Shown: one piece after another, positions 26,400-33,567 of the stretch
Layout: each line of letters opens with the position of its first letter
How positions within the stretch are numbered: position 1 is the first letter of the stretch
Source: Enterobacter sp. ENT03
Lineage (GTDB): Bacteria > Pseudomonadota > Gammaproteobacteria > Enterobacterales > Enterobacteriaceae
DNA length: 33,567 bases
Assembly (NCBI RefSeq): GCF_019218745.1
Contig: NZ_JAHUXA010000028.1
Coordinates: 1-33,567, forward strand
Reading direction: 5' to 3'
The notes under the pieces: model-generated
The model's database searches: none
What the model was told of the DNA's origin: nothing
The model's input: only the letters and a program-made list of their open reading frames with translations
Position numbers and translations under genes: made by a program

Positions 26400-27809
26400 T
26401 TATTTCAGCGATTCACGAATTAATTGTCCGAGGATCTTTACCGCCTGCTCCTGGCGATCGCCCCATTCCCACGAGGTGTTAAAGCGGAAAAACGGCACCC
26501 AGGCGTCGGAGGTGGAAAACATTTTGCCCGGCGCGATGCTGATGCGGTGCGCCAGCGCCTGTTCGCTTAACCTTCCTGCATCCAGCGGCGCGGGCAGTTC
26601 GATCCATAAAAAATAGCCGCTGTCGTTGTGGTGAATTTTCACCTCCGGCGGCAGATGGCGCAGCAGCGCCTGCCAGCTTTGCTGTTTACGGGCGGCCAGC
26701 GTGCGCCGCAGACGTCGCAGGTGGGCGTCGTAGCGCTGGGTGGAGAGGTAATCGACCAGCGCCAGCTGCACCGGCGAACTGGTGGATAAGGTGCTCATCA
26801 GTTGCAGTTGCTGAATGCGCCGCGCATGTTTTCCCGCCGCCACCCAGCCGATACGAAACCCCGCCACCAGACATTTTGAAAATGACGAGCAGTGCAGCGT
26901 CATGTCTTGGGTATCCCAGGCTTTCGCAGGCAAGGGTTTTTCGCGTCCGTAATACAGCTCGCTGTAGACGTCATCCTCAATCAGCGTGACGTTGTGCTGG
27001 GCCAGCAGCGCGACCAGTCTGGCTTTTTTGTCGGCGCTGAGGGTAAACCCGAGCGGGTTCTGGCTATTGGTCATCAACCAGCAGGCTTTTACCGGATAGT
27101 CGTTCAGCGCCTGAGCGAGCGCCTCCAGATCGATGCCCTCTTTCACATCCGTCGCCACCGACAGCGCTTTCAGCCGCAGCCGCTCCAGCGCCTGCAACGC
27201 ACCGTAAAAACAGGGGTTCTCGACGATCACCCAGTCCCCCGGCTCGGTCACCGCCTGTAAACTCAGGTTGAGCGCTTCCAGCGCCCCGGCGGTGATCACG
27301 ATTTCATCCGGCGAAACGGTCATGCCCTGCTGGGCATAGCGACGGGCGATCGCGTGGCGCAGCCCGGCATTGCCCGGCGGCAGGTTTTCGATCACGCTCA
27401 TGGCGGTGGCGGTTTTGCCAATCGCTGCCAGCGAGCGGTTAAGCTGCTGTTGCGGGAAGAGATGCGGATCGGGAAACGCCGAACCAAACGGCAGCACCGA
27501 GGCGTCGCAGCTGGCCTGTAATACATCAAAAATGTAGGTATTGATGTCCACCGCTTCATCACGCATCACCTGCGCGGGCGGCGTCAGTTTTTGGCTCACC
27601 GGGCGCGGCGCGACGAAGTAGCCGGACTGTGGGCGGGCGACGATACGTCCCTGGCTTTCCAGCATCTGATAGGCATGGCCGACGGTCATAAAGCTCAGTC
27701 CACTGTGCGTGACCTGTTCGCGTAACGACGGTAAGCGGTCCCCTGGCTGCCAGACGCCGAGTTCAATCTGGTCGATGATTTGCTGCGCAAGGCGCTGGTA
27801 TTTTTTCAC
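26400..27809 (-). CDS. ydcR: YdcR, MocR-type (GntR/aminotransferase) transcriptional regulator
   Basis: A regulator of about 469 residues with an N-terminal winged helix (WQPGDRLPSLREQVTHSGLS) and a fold-type I aminotransferase-like domain. The PLP lysine lies in SSFSK at residue 312, and MTNSQNPLGF and EDDVYSELYYG contribute cofactor contacts. It matches E. coli YdcR (468 residues). I chose the GTG at 27809, with AGAGG 5 bases upstream, which gives the E. coli length; a GTG at 27830 would add seven residues. It lies directly upstream of ydcSTUV-patD on the same strand and probably controls it, sensing an amine or GABA-like ligand through PLP by analogy with GabR. Confidence 0.93.
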   Translation of the reverse strand: MKKYQRLAQQIIDQIELGVWQPGDRLPSLREQVTHSGLSFMTVGHAYQMLESQGRIVARPQSGYFVAPRPVSQKLTPPAQVMRDEAVDINTYIFDVLQASCDASVLPFGSAFPDPHLFPQQQLNRSLAAIGKTATAMSVIENLPPGNAGLRHAIARRYAQQGMTVSPDEIVITAGALEALNLSLQAVTEPGDWVIVENPCFYGALQALERLRLKALSVATDVKEGIDLEALAQALNDYPVKACWLMTNSQNPLGFTLSADKKARLVALLAQHNVTLIEDDVYSELYYGREKPLPAKAWDTQDMTLHCSSFSKCLVAGFRIGWVAAGKHARRIQQLQLMSTLSTSSPVQLALVDYLSTQRYDAHLRRLRRTLAARKQQSWQALLRHLPPEVKIHHNDSGYFLWIELPAPLDAGRLSEQALAHRISIAPGKMFSTSDAWVPFFRFNTSWEWGDRQEQAVKILGQLIRESLK

Positions 27810-28034
27810 GGGCACCTCTATGTCTTTCACAATGGTATATCAGTTACTTAAAAATAACATATTCGGCAAGCTGTTATTATCCTCTTAAACTCATTTAGGT
27901 TTTAGATACCATAAGCGTAAATCATTTATTTACATGATTTATATAGAATATCTATGGCACATTATGGTTAACGGGCTTGATAACTGTGGGCGTTTATTGG
28001 CAGCCAGGTTTTCCAGTACGGGATAAGGTGGCTA

Positions 28035-28514
28035 ATGATTAGGTGTACTTTTCATTTAAATGGTGGGCAAATGTCGACGCTCAGTTGCCCAGGCACAGGT
28101 TTCTTTCCGGCATATTCAGGCAATGCAGGGGCAAGCCGAAATAACCCGGCTGCGGTATCACTGAAAAAAATCGGCCCCCTACCACCCGGCAGATATTTTA
28201 TTGTATCCCGTCCACGGGGTGGCTTAGGGTCACACTGGCACGACATGATAAAAGAGCTTGAAAGCGGTTCAAACCGTGACTACTGGTTTGCGCTTTATCG
28301 TGACGATGGCACGTTAGATGACTCGACCTTTATCAAGAATGTCAGGCGAGGCGCTTTTCGTCTTCATCCTGCTGGCCATTCCGGGATTAGCGAAGGATGT
28401 ATTACTATGCCTTTCCCCTGGCATTACAGGACATTACATCACGCCTTATTAAGTGCAGGTTCAGTAGCGATAACCTCTCAGTTAAGAGCGTTTGGAACGA
28501 TACAGGTCTATTAA
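28035..28514 (+). CDS. Tlde1-like protein (DUF2778), putative peptidoglycan-targeting T6SS effector
   Basis: A 159-residue protein with the L,D-transpeptidase-like signature of DUF2778/Tlde1: RLHPAGHSGISEGCITM, with His111, Ser119, Gly121 and Cys122. PLPPGRYFIV (49-58) and FRLHP are also family features. No signal peptide is present, as expected for a type VI secretion cargo. Tlde1 of Salmonella cuts and exchanges peptidoglycan stem peptides in the periplasm of rival cells. AAGG lies 6 bases before ATG 28035. The stop codon overlaps the next gene as TAATG, which suggests an effector-immunity pair. No hcp, vgrG or other T6SS gene is in the window. Sequence signature strong, secretion role inferred. 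Confidence 0.82.
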   Translation: MIRCTFHLNGGQMSTLSCPGTGFFPAYSGNAGASRNNPAAVSLKKIGPLPPGRYFIVSRPRGGLGSHWHDMIKELESGSNRDYWFALYRDDGTLDDSTFIKNVRRGAFRLHPAGHSGISEGCITMPFPWHYRTLHHALLSAGSVAITSQLRAFGTIQVY

Positions 28515-28762
28515 TGAGCCCTAAAATCCACGTACTTATATGGCTAGGTCAGTTGTTGCTTCTTATGGTGGTGTACTCAGTGCTGTGCGCGCTGGCCCCG
28601 GATACCTGGCTTTATGATATTTATACCAGCCGATTCGGTTTTCTCACAGAAGAGGAATGGTATGATCGTTACATCCCGGCGCTGATGATCCTTTCTGTCT
28701 TCCTCACCACACTGCTGATCCTGATAATTGCGCTTTTCAGGAACCCTCATAAAAAGTCTTAA
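28514..28762 (+). CDS. Two-helix membrane protein, putative immunity partner of the Tlde1-like effector
   Basis: An 82-residue protein whose ATG shares a base with the preceding stop codon (TAATG). Transmembrane helices lie at about residues 5-27 and 54-75. The 28-53 loop is acidic and aromatic (WLYDIY, EEEWYDRY), and the tail is basic (RNPHKKS). A periplasmic or membrane location suits protection against a periplasmic cell-wall enzyme. I do not recognise the family by sequence; the immunity role comes from position and topology only. An open frame begins earlier (28397) but that part overlaps the effector in another frame. Confidence 0.7.
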   Translation: MSPKIHVLIWLGQLLLLMVVYSVLCALAPDTWLYDIYTSRFGFLTEEEWYDRYIPALMILSVFLTTLLILIIALFRNPHKKS

Positions 28763-29009
28763 TGGTTGCGTGTGAACGGGCCGCACTTGAGTGGCTCGTA
28801 TATTCTTTAACAGCCTTCCGCCTTTCCCCTCTCACTTACACGTTCTTAACCTAAACTTATCCTGTCTTACAAAACTTTTCTCCATATCAGTTGATGAAAA
28901 TGGCCTTAAAACAAGAACTGTTATCTAAAAATATCGGGTATCTGCGTCTGCACGTTTCACTCCCGGATCATTACCATTAACGCTAACAGCAGGTTATCAG
29001 AGGTTGTCT

Positions 29010-30395
29010 ATGTTCGGTCTTGATGCGTTTCATTTGGCGAGGATCCAGTTCGCTTTCACGGTTTCATTCCACATTATCTTCCCGGCGATCACCATCGGGC
29101 TTGCCAGTTACCTGGCGGTGCTGGAAGGGTTGTGGCTGAAAACCAAAAATCCGGTATGGCGTGCGCTGTACCATTTCTGGTCAAAAATTTTCGCCGTTAA
29201 CTTCGGCATGGGGGTGGTGTCCGGTCTGGTGATGGCCTATCAGTTCGGCACTAACTGGAGCGGATTCTCGCAGTTTGCCGGCAGTATTACCGGCCCGCTG
29301 CTGACGTATGAAGTGCTGACGGCGTTCTTCCTGGAGGCGGGTTTTCTCGGCGTAATGCTGTTCGGCTGGAATAAAGTCGGACCGGGGCTGCACTTTTTTG
29401 CTACCTGCATGGTGGCGCTGGGCACGTTGATGTCCACGTTCTGGATCCTGGCGTCCAATAGCTGGATGCACACTCCGCAGGGCTTTGAGATCGTCAACGG
29501 TCAGGTGGTGCCGGTGGACTGGTTCGCCGTGATCTTTAACCCCTCCTTCCCGTATCGGCTGCTGCACATGACGGTGGCGGCGTTTCTCAGTAGCGCGTTA
29601 TTTGTGGGCGCCTCCGCGGCCTGGCATCTGCTGCGCGGCAATAATACCCCTCCCATTCGCACCATGTTCTCCATGGCGCTGTGGATGACGCTGATTGTCG
29701 CTCCTATTCAGGCCATGATCGGCGATATGCACGGACTGAACACGCTGGAGCATCAACCGGCGAAGATCGCCGCCATTGAAGGCCACTGGGAAAATAAACC
29801 GGGTGAGGCGACGCCGTTGTTGCTGTTCGGCCTGCCGGATATGGAAGAGGAACGCACGCGCTATGGGCTGGAGATCCCGGCGCTCGGCAGCCTGATCCTG
29901 ACGCACAGTCTCGATAAACAGGTTCCGGCGTTAAAAGAGTTTCCGAAAGAGGACCGTCCAAACTCCACCATTGTGTTCTGGTCGTTCCGCATCATGGTGG
30001 CGATGGGTCTGCTGATGATGTTGCTTGGCGTCGCGGCGCTGTGGCTGCGTTATAAACACCGCCTTTATGAATCGCGGCCATTCCTGCATTTTGCGCTGTG
30101 GATGGGGCCATCCGGGCTTATCGCCATTCTTGCCGGTTGGGTAACGACGGAAGTGGGTCGTCAACCGTGGGTGGTGTATGGCCTGCAACGCACTATCGAC
30201 GCGGTTTCCGCCCACGGCGATTTGCAGATGAGTATCAGTCTGCTGACCTTCTTTGTGGTTTACACCTCGGTCTTCGGCGTCGGCTACAGCTATATGGTGC
30301 GCCTGATCAAACTCGGCCCGCAGCCGCCTGATGAACATCCCACAGATGGCCGGCCTGCCCGCCCGCTGTCAGCGACCAGGGAGGAGTTTAAATAA
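29010..30395 (+). CDS. cioA: Cytochrome bd-type quinol oxidase subunit I, CioA-like
   Basis: A 461-residue membrane protein of the CydA family. The N-terminal RIQFAFTVSFHIIFP contains the conserved heme-ligand His (residue 21). SFPYRLLHM supplies the second His ligand, and GRQPWVVYGLQRT is the conserved quinol-side motif. The Q loop is short and the sequence is of the cyanide-insensitive CioA type rather than the main E. coli CydA. It oxidises ubiquinol and reduces oxygen to water at the inner membrane. I chose ATG 29010, 6 bases from AGAGG; a TTG at 29004 would add two residues. It overlaps cioB as TAATG. Confidence 0.92.
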   Translation: MFGLDAFHLARIQFAFTVSFHIIFPAITIGLASYLAVLEGLWLKTKNPVWRALYHFWSKIFAVNFGMGVVSGLVMAYQFGTNWSGFSQFAGSITGPLLTYEVLTAFFLEAGFLGVMLFGWNKVGPGLHFFATCMVALGTLMSTFWILASNSWMHTPQGFEIVNGQVVPVDWFAVIFNPSFPYRLLHMTVAAFLSSALFVGASAAWHLLRGNNTPPIRTMFSMALWMTLIVAPIQAMIGDMHGLNTLEHQPAKIAAIEGHWENKPGEATPLLLFGLPDMEEERTRYGLEIPALGSLILTHSLDKQVPALKEFPKEDRPNSTIVFWSFRIMVAMGLLMMLLGVAALWLRYKHRLYESRPFLHFALWMGPSGLIAILAGWVTTEVGRQPWVVYGLQRTIDAVSAHGDLQMSISLLTFFVVYTSVFGVGYSYMVRLIKLGPQPPDEHPTDGRPARPLSATREEFK

Positions 30396-31405
30396 TGGGT
30401 ATCGATCTGTCGGTAATCTGGTTTGTGATCATCGTCTTCTCCACGCTGATGTATATCGTGATGGACGGCTTTGATTTGGGCATCGGCATTCTGTTTCCGC
30501 TGGTGCAGGATGAAGATGACCGCGATGTGATGGTCAACACGGTCGCGCCGGTCTGGGACGGCAACGAAACCTGGCTGGTGCTGGGTGGTGCGGGACTGTT
30601 CGGCGCGTTTCCACTGGCTTATGCGGTGATCATCGATGCGCTGACCATCCCCCTGACGCTGATGCTGATCGGGTTGATTTTCCGCGGCGTGGCCTTTGAA
30701 TTTCGCTTCAAAGCCACCCCGGAACACCGCCCGTTCTGGGATAAATCGTTCCTGTGTGGCTCGATCCTCGCCACCTTCACTCAGGGTATCGTGGTGGGCG
30801 CGGTGCTGAACGGTTTCCCTGTGACGGGTCGTACGTTCAGCGGCGGTCCACTGGACTGGCTGACGCCGTTTAACCTGTTCTGCGGTGTCGGACTGGTAGT
30901 GGCCTACGCCCTGCTCGGCGCGAGCTGGCTGGTGATGAAGAGCGGCGGTGAATTGCAGGAGAGAATGCGTCGTTCGTCGAAGCAACTGTTATTGGCGCTG
31001 CTGGTGGTGACGGCGGTGATAAGCCTGTGGACGCCGCTGGCGCATCAGGCGATAGCCGATCGCTGGTTCAGCATACCGAATATTTTCTTCCTGCTGCCGG
31101 TTCCGGTGCTGGTGGTGCTGCTGAGCTGGTGGCAATGGCGAAGTCTGAGCAACGTTGAGCACCATTCACTGCCGTTTGTGCTGACGCTGGGACTGATTTT
31201 CTTAGGGTTCAGCGGGCTTGGCATCAGCATCTGGCCGCACATTATTCCGCCGTCCATCACGCTGTGGGAGGCTGCCGCCCCGGCGCAAAGCCAGGGCTTT
31301 ATGCTGGTAGGCGCGCTGCTGATTATTCCGGTGATCCTGGTGTACACCTTCTGGAGCTACTACGTATTCCGCGGCAAAGTTAAACCCGGCGAGGGCTATC
31401 ACTGA
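30395..31405 (+). CDS. cioB: Cytochrome bd-type quinol oxidase subunit II, CioB-like
   Basis: A 336-residue polytopic membrane protein of the CydB family with the typical N-terminal segment (MDGFDLGIGILFPLV, DRDVMVNTVAPVWDGNETWL) and about eight to nine helices. It pairs with subunit I to form the oxidase. GGAGGAG precedes the ATG, which overlaps the cioA stop. It overlaps the following mini-gene as TGATG. Confidence 0.93.
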   Translation: MGIDLSVIWFVIIVFSTLMYIVMDGFDLGIGILFPLVQDEDDRDVMVNTVAPVWDGNETWLVLGGAGLFGAFPLAYAVIIDALTIPLTLMLIGLIFRGVAFEFRFKATPEHRPFWDKSFLCGSILATFTQGIVVGAVLNGFPVTGRTFSGGPLDWLTPFNLFCGVGLVVAYALLGASWLVMKSGGELQERMRRSSKQLLLALLVVTAVISLWTPLAHQAIADRWFSIPNIFFLLPVPVLVVLLSWWQWRSLSNVEHHSLPFVLTLGLIFLGFSGLGISIWPHIIPPSITLWEAAAPAQSQGFMLVGALLIIPVILVYTFWSYYVFRGKVKPGEGYH

Positions 31406-31533
31406 TGCAGACACCTTTATGGAAACGGTTGATGTGGCTGGTGATCATCTGGGTAGCCAGCGTGCTGGCGCTCGGCGCGGTGAGTATGGGGTTCCGGCTG
31501 CTGATGAGCGCAGCGGGATTTAAGGCGCATTGA
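31405..31533 (+). CDS. DUF2474 mini-subunit of the CioAB oxidase
   Basis: A 42-residue, single-helix protein (MQTPLWKRLMWLVIIWVASV ... AAGFKAH). Its ATG overlaps the cioB stop (TGATG). DUF2474 proteins follow cioAB-type operons and are the likely counterpart of the CydX/CbdX small subunit that stabilises cytochrome bd. The W-K-R-L...W-L-V-I-I-W pattern fits this family. Confidence 0.85.
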   Translation: MQTPLWKRLMWLVIIWVASVLALGAVSMGFRLLMSAAGFKAH

Positions 31534-31546
31534 CGTTGGTATCTCT

Positions 31547-31576
31547 CAGCCCACCTTCGCGGTGGGCTGTTAATAA
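31547..31576 (+). terminator. Terminator after the cio operon
   Basis: CAGCCCACC-TTCGC-GGTGGGCTG is a 9-bp perfect stem 13 bp after the DUF2474 stop, followed by a weak TTAATAAAA tail. Confidence 0.65.
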
Positions 31577-31698
31577 AACATTGTCTTTCTGATTATTATA
31601 AAAGTTATATTAATCAGTATCCGCAGGAGTATTTATATGTGGCATATTATTGTCTAATCTTATGCCAGCCCTGTTAGATGTTCTCCCTTACCTTTTTT

Positions 31699-33141
31699 TT
31701 AGCTATGATTCTTACTGTGCTTCCCACGCCTGGCGCCATAGGCAAGTAAGAGAGCTATCATTTCTTTATTATTGTATTTTATCGCATTATCTAACATGGT
31801 ATCACCAGCATTAACTTCCTTGAATGCTGTATTCGGTTCCACTAACCCACGATCCAGAAACTCTTTCAGGATTTTTTCATCTGCAGAGTCATCGCTTAGT
31901 GAAAACTCAATATCTCTGGATGAAGTGGTCATTTTTATTAAATCATCAACAGTAAAACTGAATTTTGAGAATACTAAATCGACAACATCTTTTTTAGCGT
32001 ATTTTATAGCAAGCCCCATGACTTTACATGCATCATCCTTGTTGGTCATATGTGCTGAAAGCGCTTCAAAATTTGAGGCTTTAACCGCATCTCCCACGCT
32101 TATTTCTCGTAATTTTACTTCTTTAAAAGTATCAGTGCTAACCATTCTGGGAACATGGAACTCTGGTTGAAATACGAAATTCAGGATTTTATCTAAATTT
32201 TTACTATCCAGATCTTTATTTAAAGCAAAGTTTTTAAATGCGGTATCACTGCTGTTTCTCAGGAAGTTGATGAGGTGCAGCCCCAGACCAAGCCTCATGT
32301 CTTTAGTATTAAAGATGGGAATATCTATTGTGCCTTTATCGCCGTGAACTTTGCGGTAAACTTCACTTCTTACCTGTGAGAATTGAGCGATAAATTCTTT
32401 ATGCTCGTGTAGGAATGCAGGCGGTATAGTGTTATCCAGATGATCAGTCAATGTCAGATACCCATGCGGAAACTGCTCCTCAACGATATAAGCATTAGCG
32501 CCAAAATCGACAGTTGAATGACGGGTATGCAGAGGGAGCAGCGCTTCATCATCAGAAAATTCCACGCCAAAAAAAACAAAGTCCTGATTATTCAAACATC
32601 GTATATCTTCTGAGTACGTGTTTTTTGCAGTGCAAATATCACGGGACTGTAACTTATTCAACGACATGATATTAAGTGTACCCGCGGCACCTGCCAAATT
32701 TGAATTGCTTTGATGTCTGAAATGGATTTTTGTATCGACTATTTTACTGAGCAAAACTTTTTCTTGTAAGGTTAAATTTTGGGTTTTCCCTTTTATTGCG
32801 GTCAAGTAGGCTTTAGAAACATTATTAAGATGTTGTAGTGCGTGTAATGAAGCTTTCCGTGCTGATGGATCTGGCAGCGCGATACCTAAATCTTTAAAGT
32901 TAGCCCCTTTGGAAAACATTTTATTATAGCTCTGTGCGGCTATTGTTTTCTTAAAAAAAGCTTTTATTACATCCGCGCTTCTGTTCTTTAAATCATTATT
33001 CTGAAAAATGGCATCCGGGGAGTTTTGTACAGCAATACAATTTTCCATGGTGGGGCTTAGCCCTCTTCCAGTTTCGCGTTCTGCCGGAAGATAAGCAAAA
33101 TTATTTTGCTGACGGTTTACGACTGAATGTGTTAACTTCAT
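31699..33141 (-). CDS. OspC-family type III effector homologue (arginine ADP-riboxanase) with C-terminal ankyrin-like repeats
   Basis: A 480-residue protein that aligns from end to end with Shigella OspC1-3. Shared features that I recall include KKTIAAQSYNKMFSKG (64-79), FRHQSNSNL (141-149), DFVFFGVE (187-194), STVDFGANAYIV (209-220), YLTLTDHLDNTIPPAF (228-243), PIFNTKDMRLGLGLHLI (275-291) and VFQPEFHVPRMVSTDTF (323-339). E327 and H329 fall at the E-x-H site that in OspC3 (E326/H328) is needed for ADP-riboxanation of caspase-4/11. The C-terminus (350-470) has ankyrin-like units, ending GDTMLDNAI...LLLAYGA. The gene is intact and very AT-rich (16 G+C in 60 bases at 32161-32220). AGGA lies 10 bases before the ATG. 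No secretion genes are nearby, so activity as a secreted effector is inference. Confidence 0.9.
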   Translation of the reverse strand: MKLTHSVVNRQQNNFAYLPAERETGRGLSPTMENCIAVQNSPDAIFQNNDLKNRSADVIKAFFKKTIAAQSYNKMFSKGANFKDLGIALPDPSARKASLHALQHLNNVSKAYLTAIKGKTQNLTLQEKVLLSKIVDTKIHFRHQSNSNLAGAAGTLNIMSLNKLQSRDICTAKNTYSEDIRCLNNQDFVFFGVEFSDDEALLPLHTRHSTVDFGANAYIVEEQFPHGYLTLTDHLDNTIPPAFLHEHKEFIAQFSQVRSEVYRKVHGDKGTIDIPIFNTKDMRLGLGLHLINFLRNSSDTAFKNFALNKDLDSKNLDKILNFVFQPEFHVPRMVSTDTFKEVKLREISVGDAVKASNFEALSAHMTNKDDACKVMGLAIKYAKKDVVDLVFSKFSFTVDDLIKMTTSSRDIEFSLSDDSADEKILKEFLDRGLVEPNTAFKEVNAGDTMLDNAIKYNNKEMIALLLAYGARRGKHSKNHS

Positions 33142-33388
33142 AACAAATTTTTCCTGGTATACGGATTTTTTAGCGTTAAATTATCGTACCAGTATGCAAT
33201 TAGGGTATCTAAAATTTCATTCAAATGTAAATCACGAATGCATTATTTTGATAATGGTCAGTTTCTATTTTTTCATTATGAGTTTTTTTACAGAATTGAT
33301 GTATTTATACAGGCCAGGCGTTGGTATTTCCATTACTTCACCTGTCAGTGCAACCCCAACGGAAATAAATCGACGCAACTTGACGTTT
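33142..33388. other. AT-rich region upstream of the OspC-like gene
   Basis: About 250 bases that should hold the promoter of the effector gene. No convincing MxiE box, Fur box or other named operator is seen. One open plus-strand frame (33194-33445) runs across the REP into the IS edge and shows no protein features, so it is not called. Confidence 0.5.
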
Positions 33389-33418
33389 GCCCGGCGGCGC
33401 GTTGCTTGCCGGGCCTAC
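33389..33418. repeat. REP element next to the right IS end
   Basis: GCCCGGCGGCGC...GCCGGGCCTAC, one REP unit separated by 23 bp from the CTAC at the IS junction. It is the partner half of a BIME whose other half should lie beyond the IS. Confidence 0.85.
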
Positions 33419-33443
33419 ATCACCCCATCCCACATCATTTCGT

Positions 33444-33567
<124 letters not shown>

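Noticed and set aside
33142-33260. MxiE box upstream of the OspC-like gene
   Set aside because: A TTTTAGAT stretch resembles the 3' part of the box, but the GTATCG half is missing. The Shigella-type activator site is not supported.

Overview
The window looks like chromosomal DNA from a member of the Enterobacteriaceae close to Enterobacter, Lelliottia, Leclercia, Kosakonia or Citrobacter. The evidence is gene order and protein similarity to E. coli and Salmonella, an ERIC element, and several REP/BIME repeats. I cannot fix the genus. The backbone follows the E. coli K-12 order as I remember it: yncE, pqqU (yncD), mcbR (yncC), curA (yncB), mnaT (yncA), ydcZ, ydcY, ortT (ydcX), patD (ydcW), ydcV-ydcU-ydcT-ydcS and ydcR. 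Extra genes sit inside this backbone and at both edges.

Layout. At 1-124 and 33444-33567 are identical, inward-facing 3' ends of an IS110-family (IS621-like) element, each joined to REP DNA at the same CTAC. At 328-1128 is a metallo-beta-lactamase-fold gene bracketed by a 57-bp direct repeat. From 1282 to 8708 run yncE, pqqU, mcbR, curA, an XRE-cupin regulator, mnaT, ydcZ and ydcY. From 8724 to 18483 come a DppA-like binding protein, the srfA-srfB-srfC operon and a lipoprotein pectinesterase. From 18587 to 19705 two paralogous OrtT/GhoT-type small membrane toxins flank a gene with a 2H-phosphoesterase signature. aqpZ follows, then the ydcSTUV-patD transport and aminobutyraldehyde operon with its MocR-type regulator ydcR.

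The right edge (28035-33141) is accessory. It holds an effector/immunity-like pair (a Tlde1-type L,D-transpeptidase-fold protein and a two-helix membrane protein overlapping as TAATG), a CioAB-type cytochrome bd oxidase with a DUF2474 mini-subunit, and an AT-rich gene for a 480-residue protein that closely resembles the Shigella OspC family of type III secreted arginine ADP-riboxanases.

How the genes relate. ydcSTUV-patD together import and oxidise a polyamine-like substrate. srfABC encodes a membrane-anchored protein, an actin/Hsp70-fold ATPase-like protein and a degenerate P-loop protein that probably work as one complex. The most notable items are the OspC-like effector, which has no type III secretion genes beside it, the orphan Tlde1/immunity pair, the double-ortT locus with a 2H phosphoesterase between the copies, and the IS621-like insertions into REP. 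Both window ends stop inside the same repeat, so this may be a whole assembly contig ended by IS copies.
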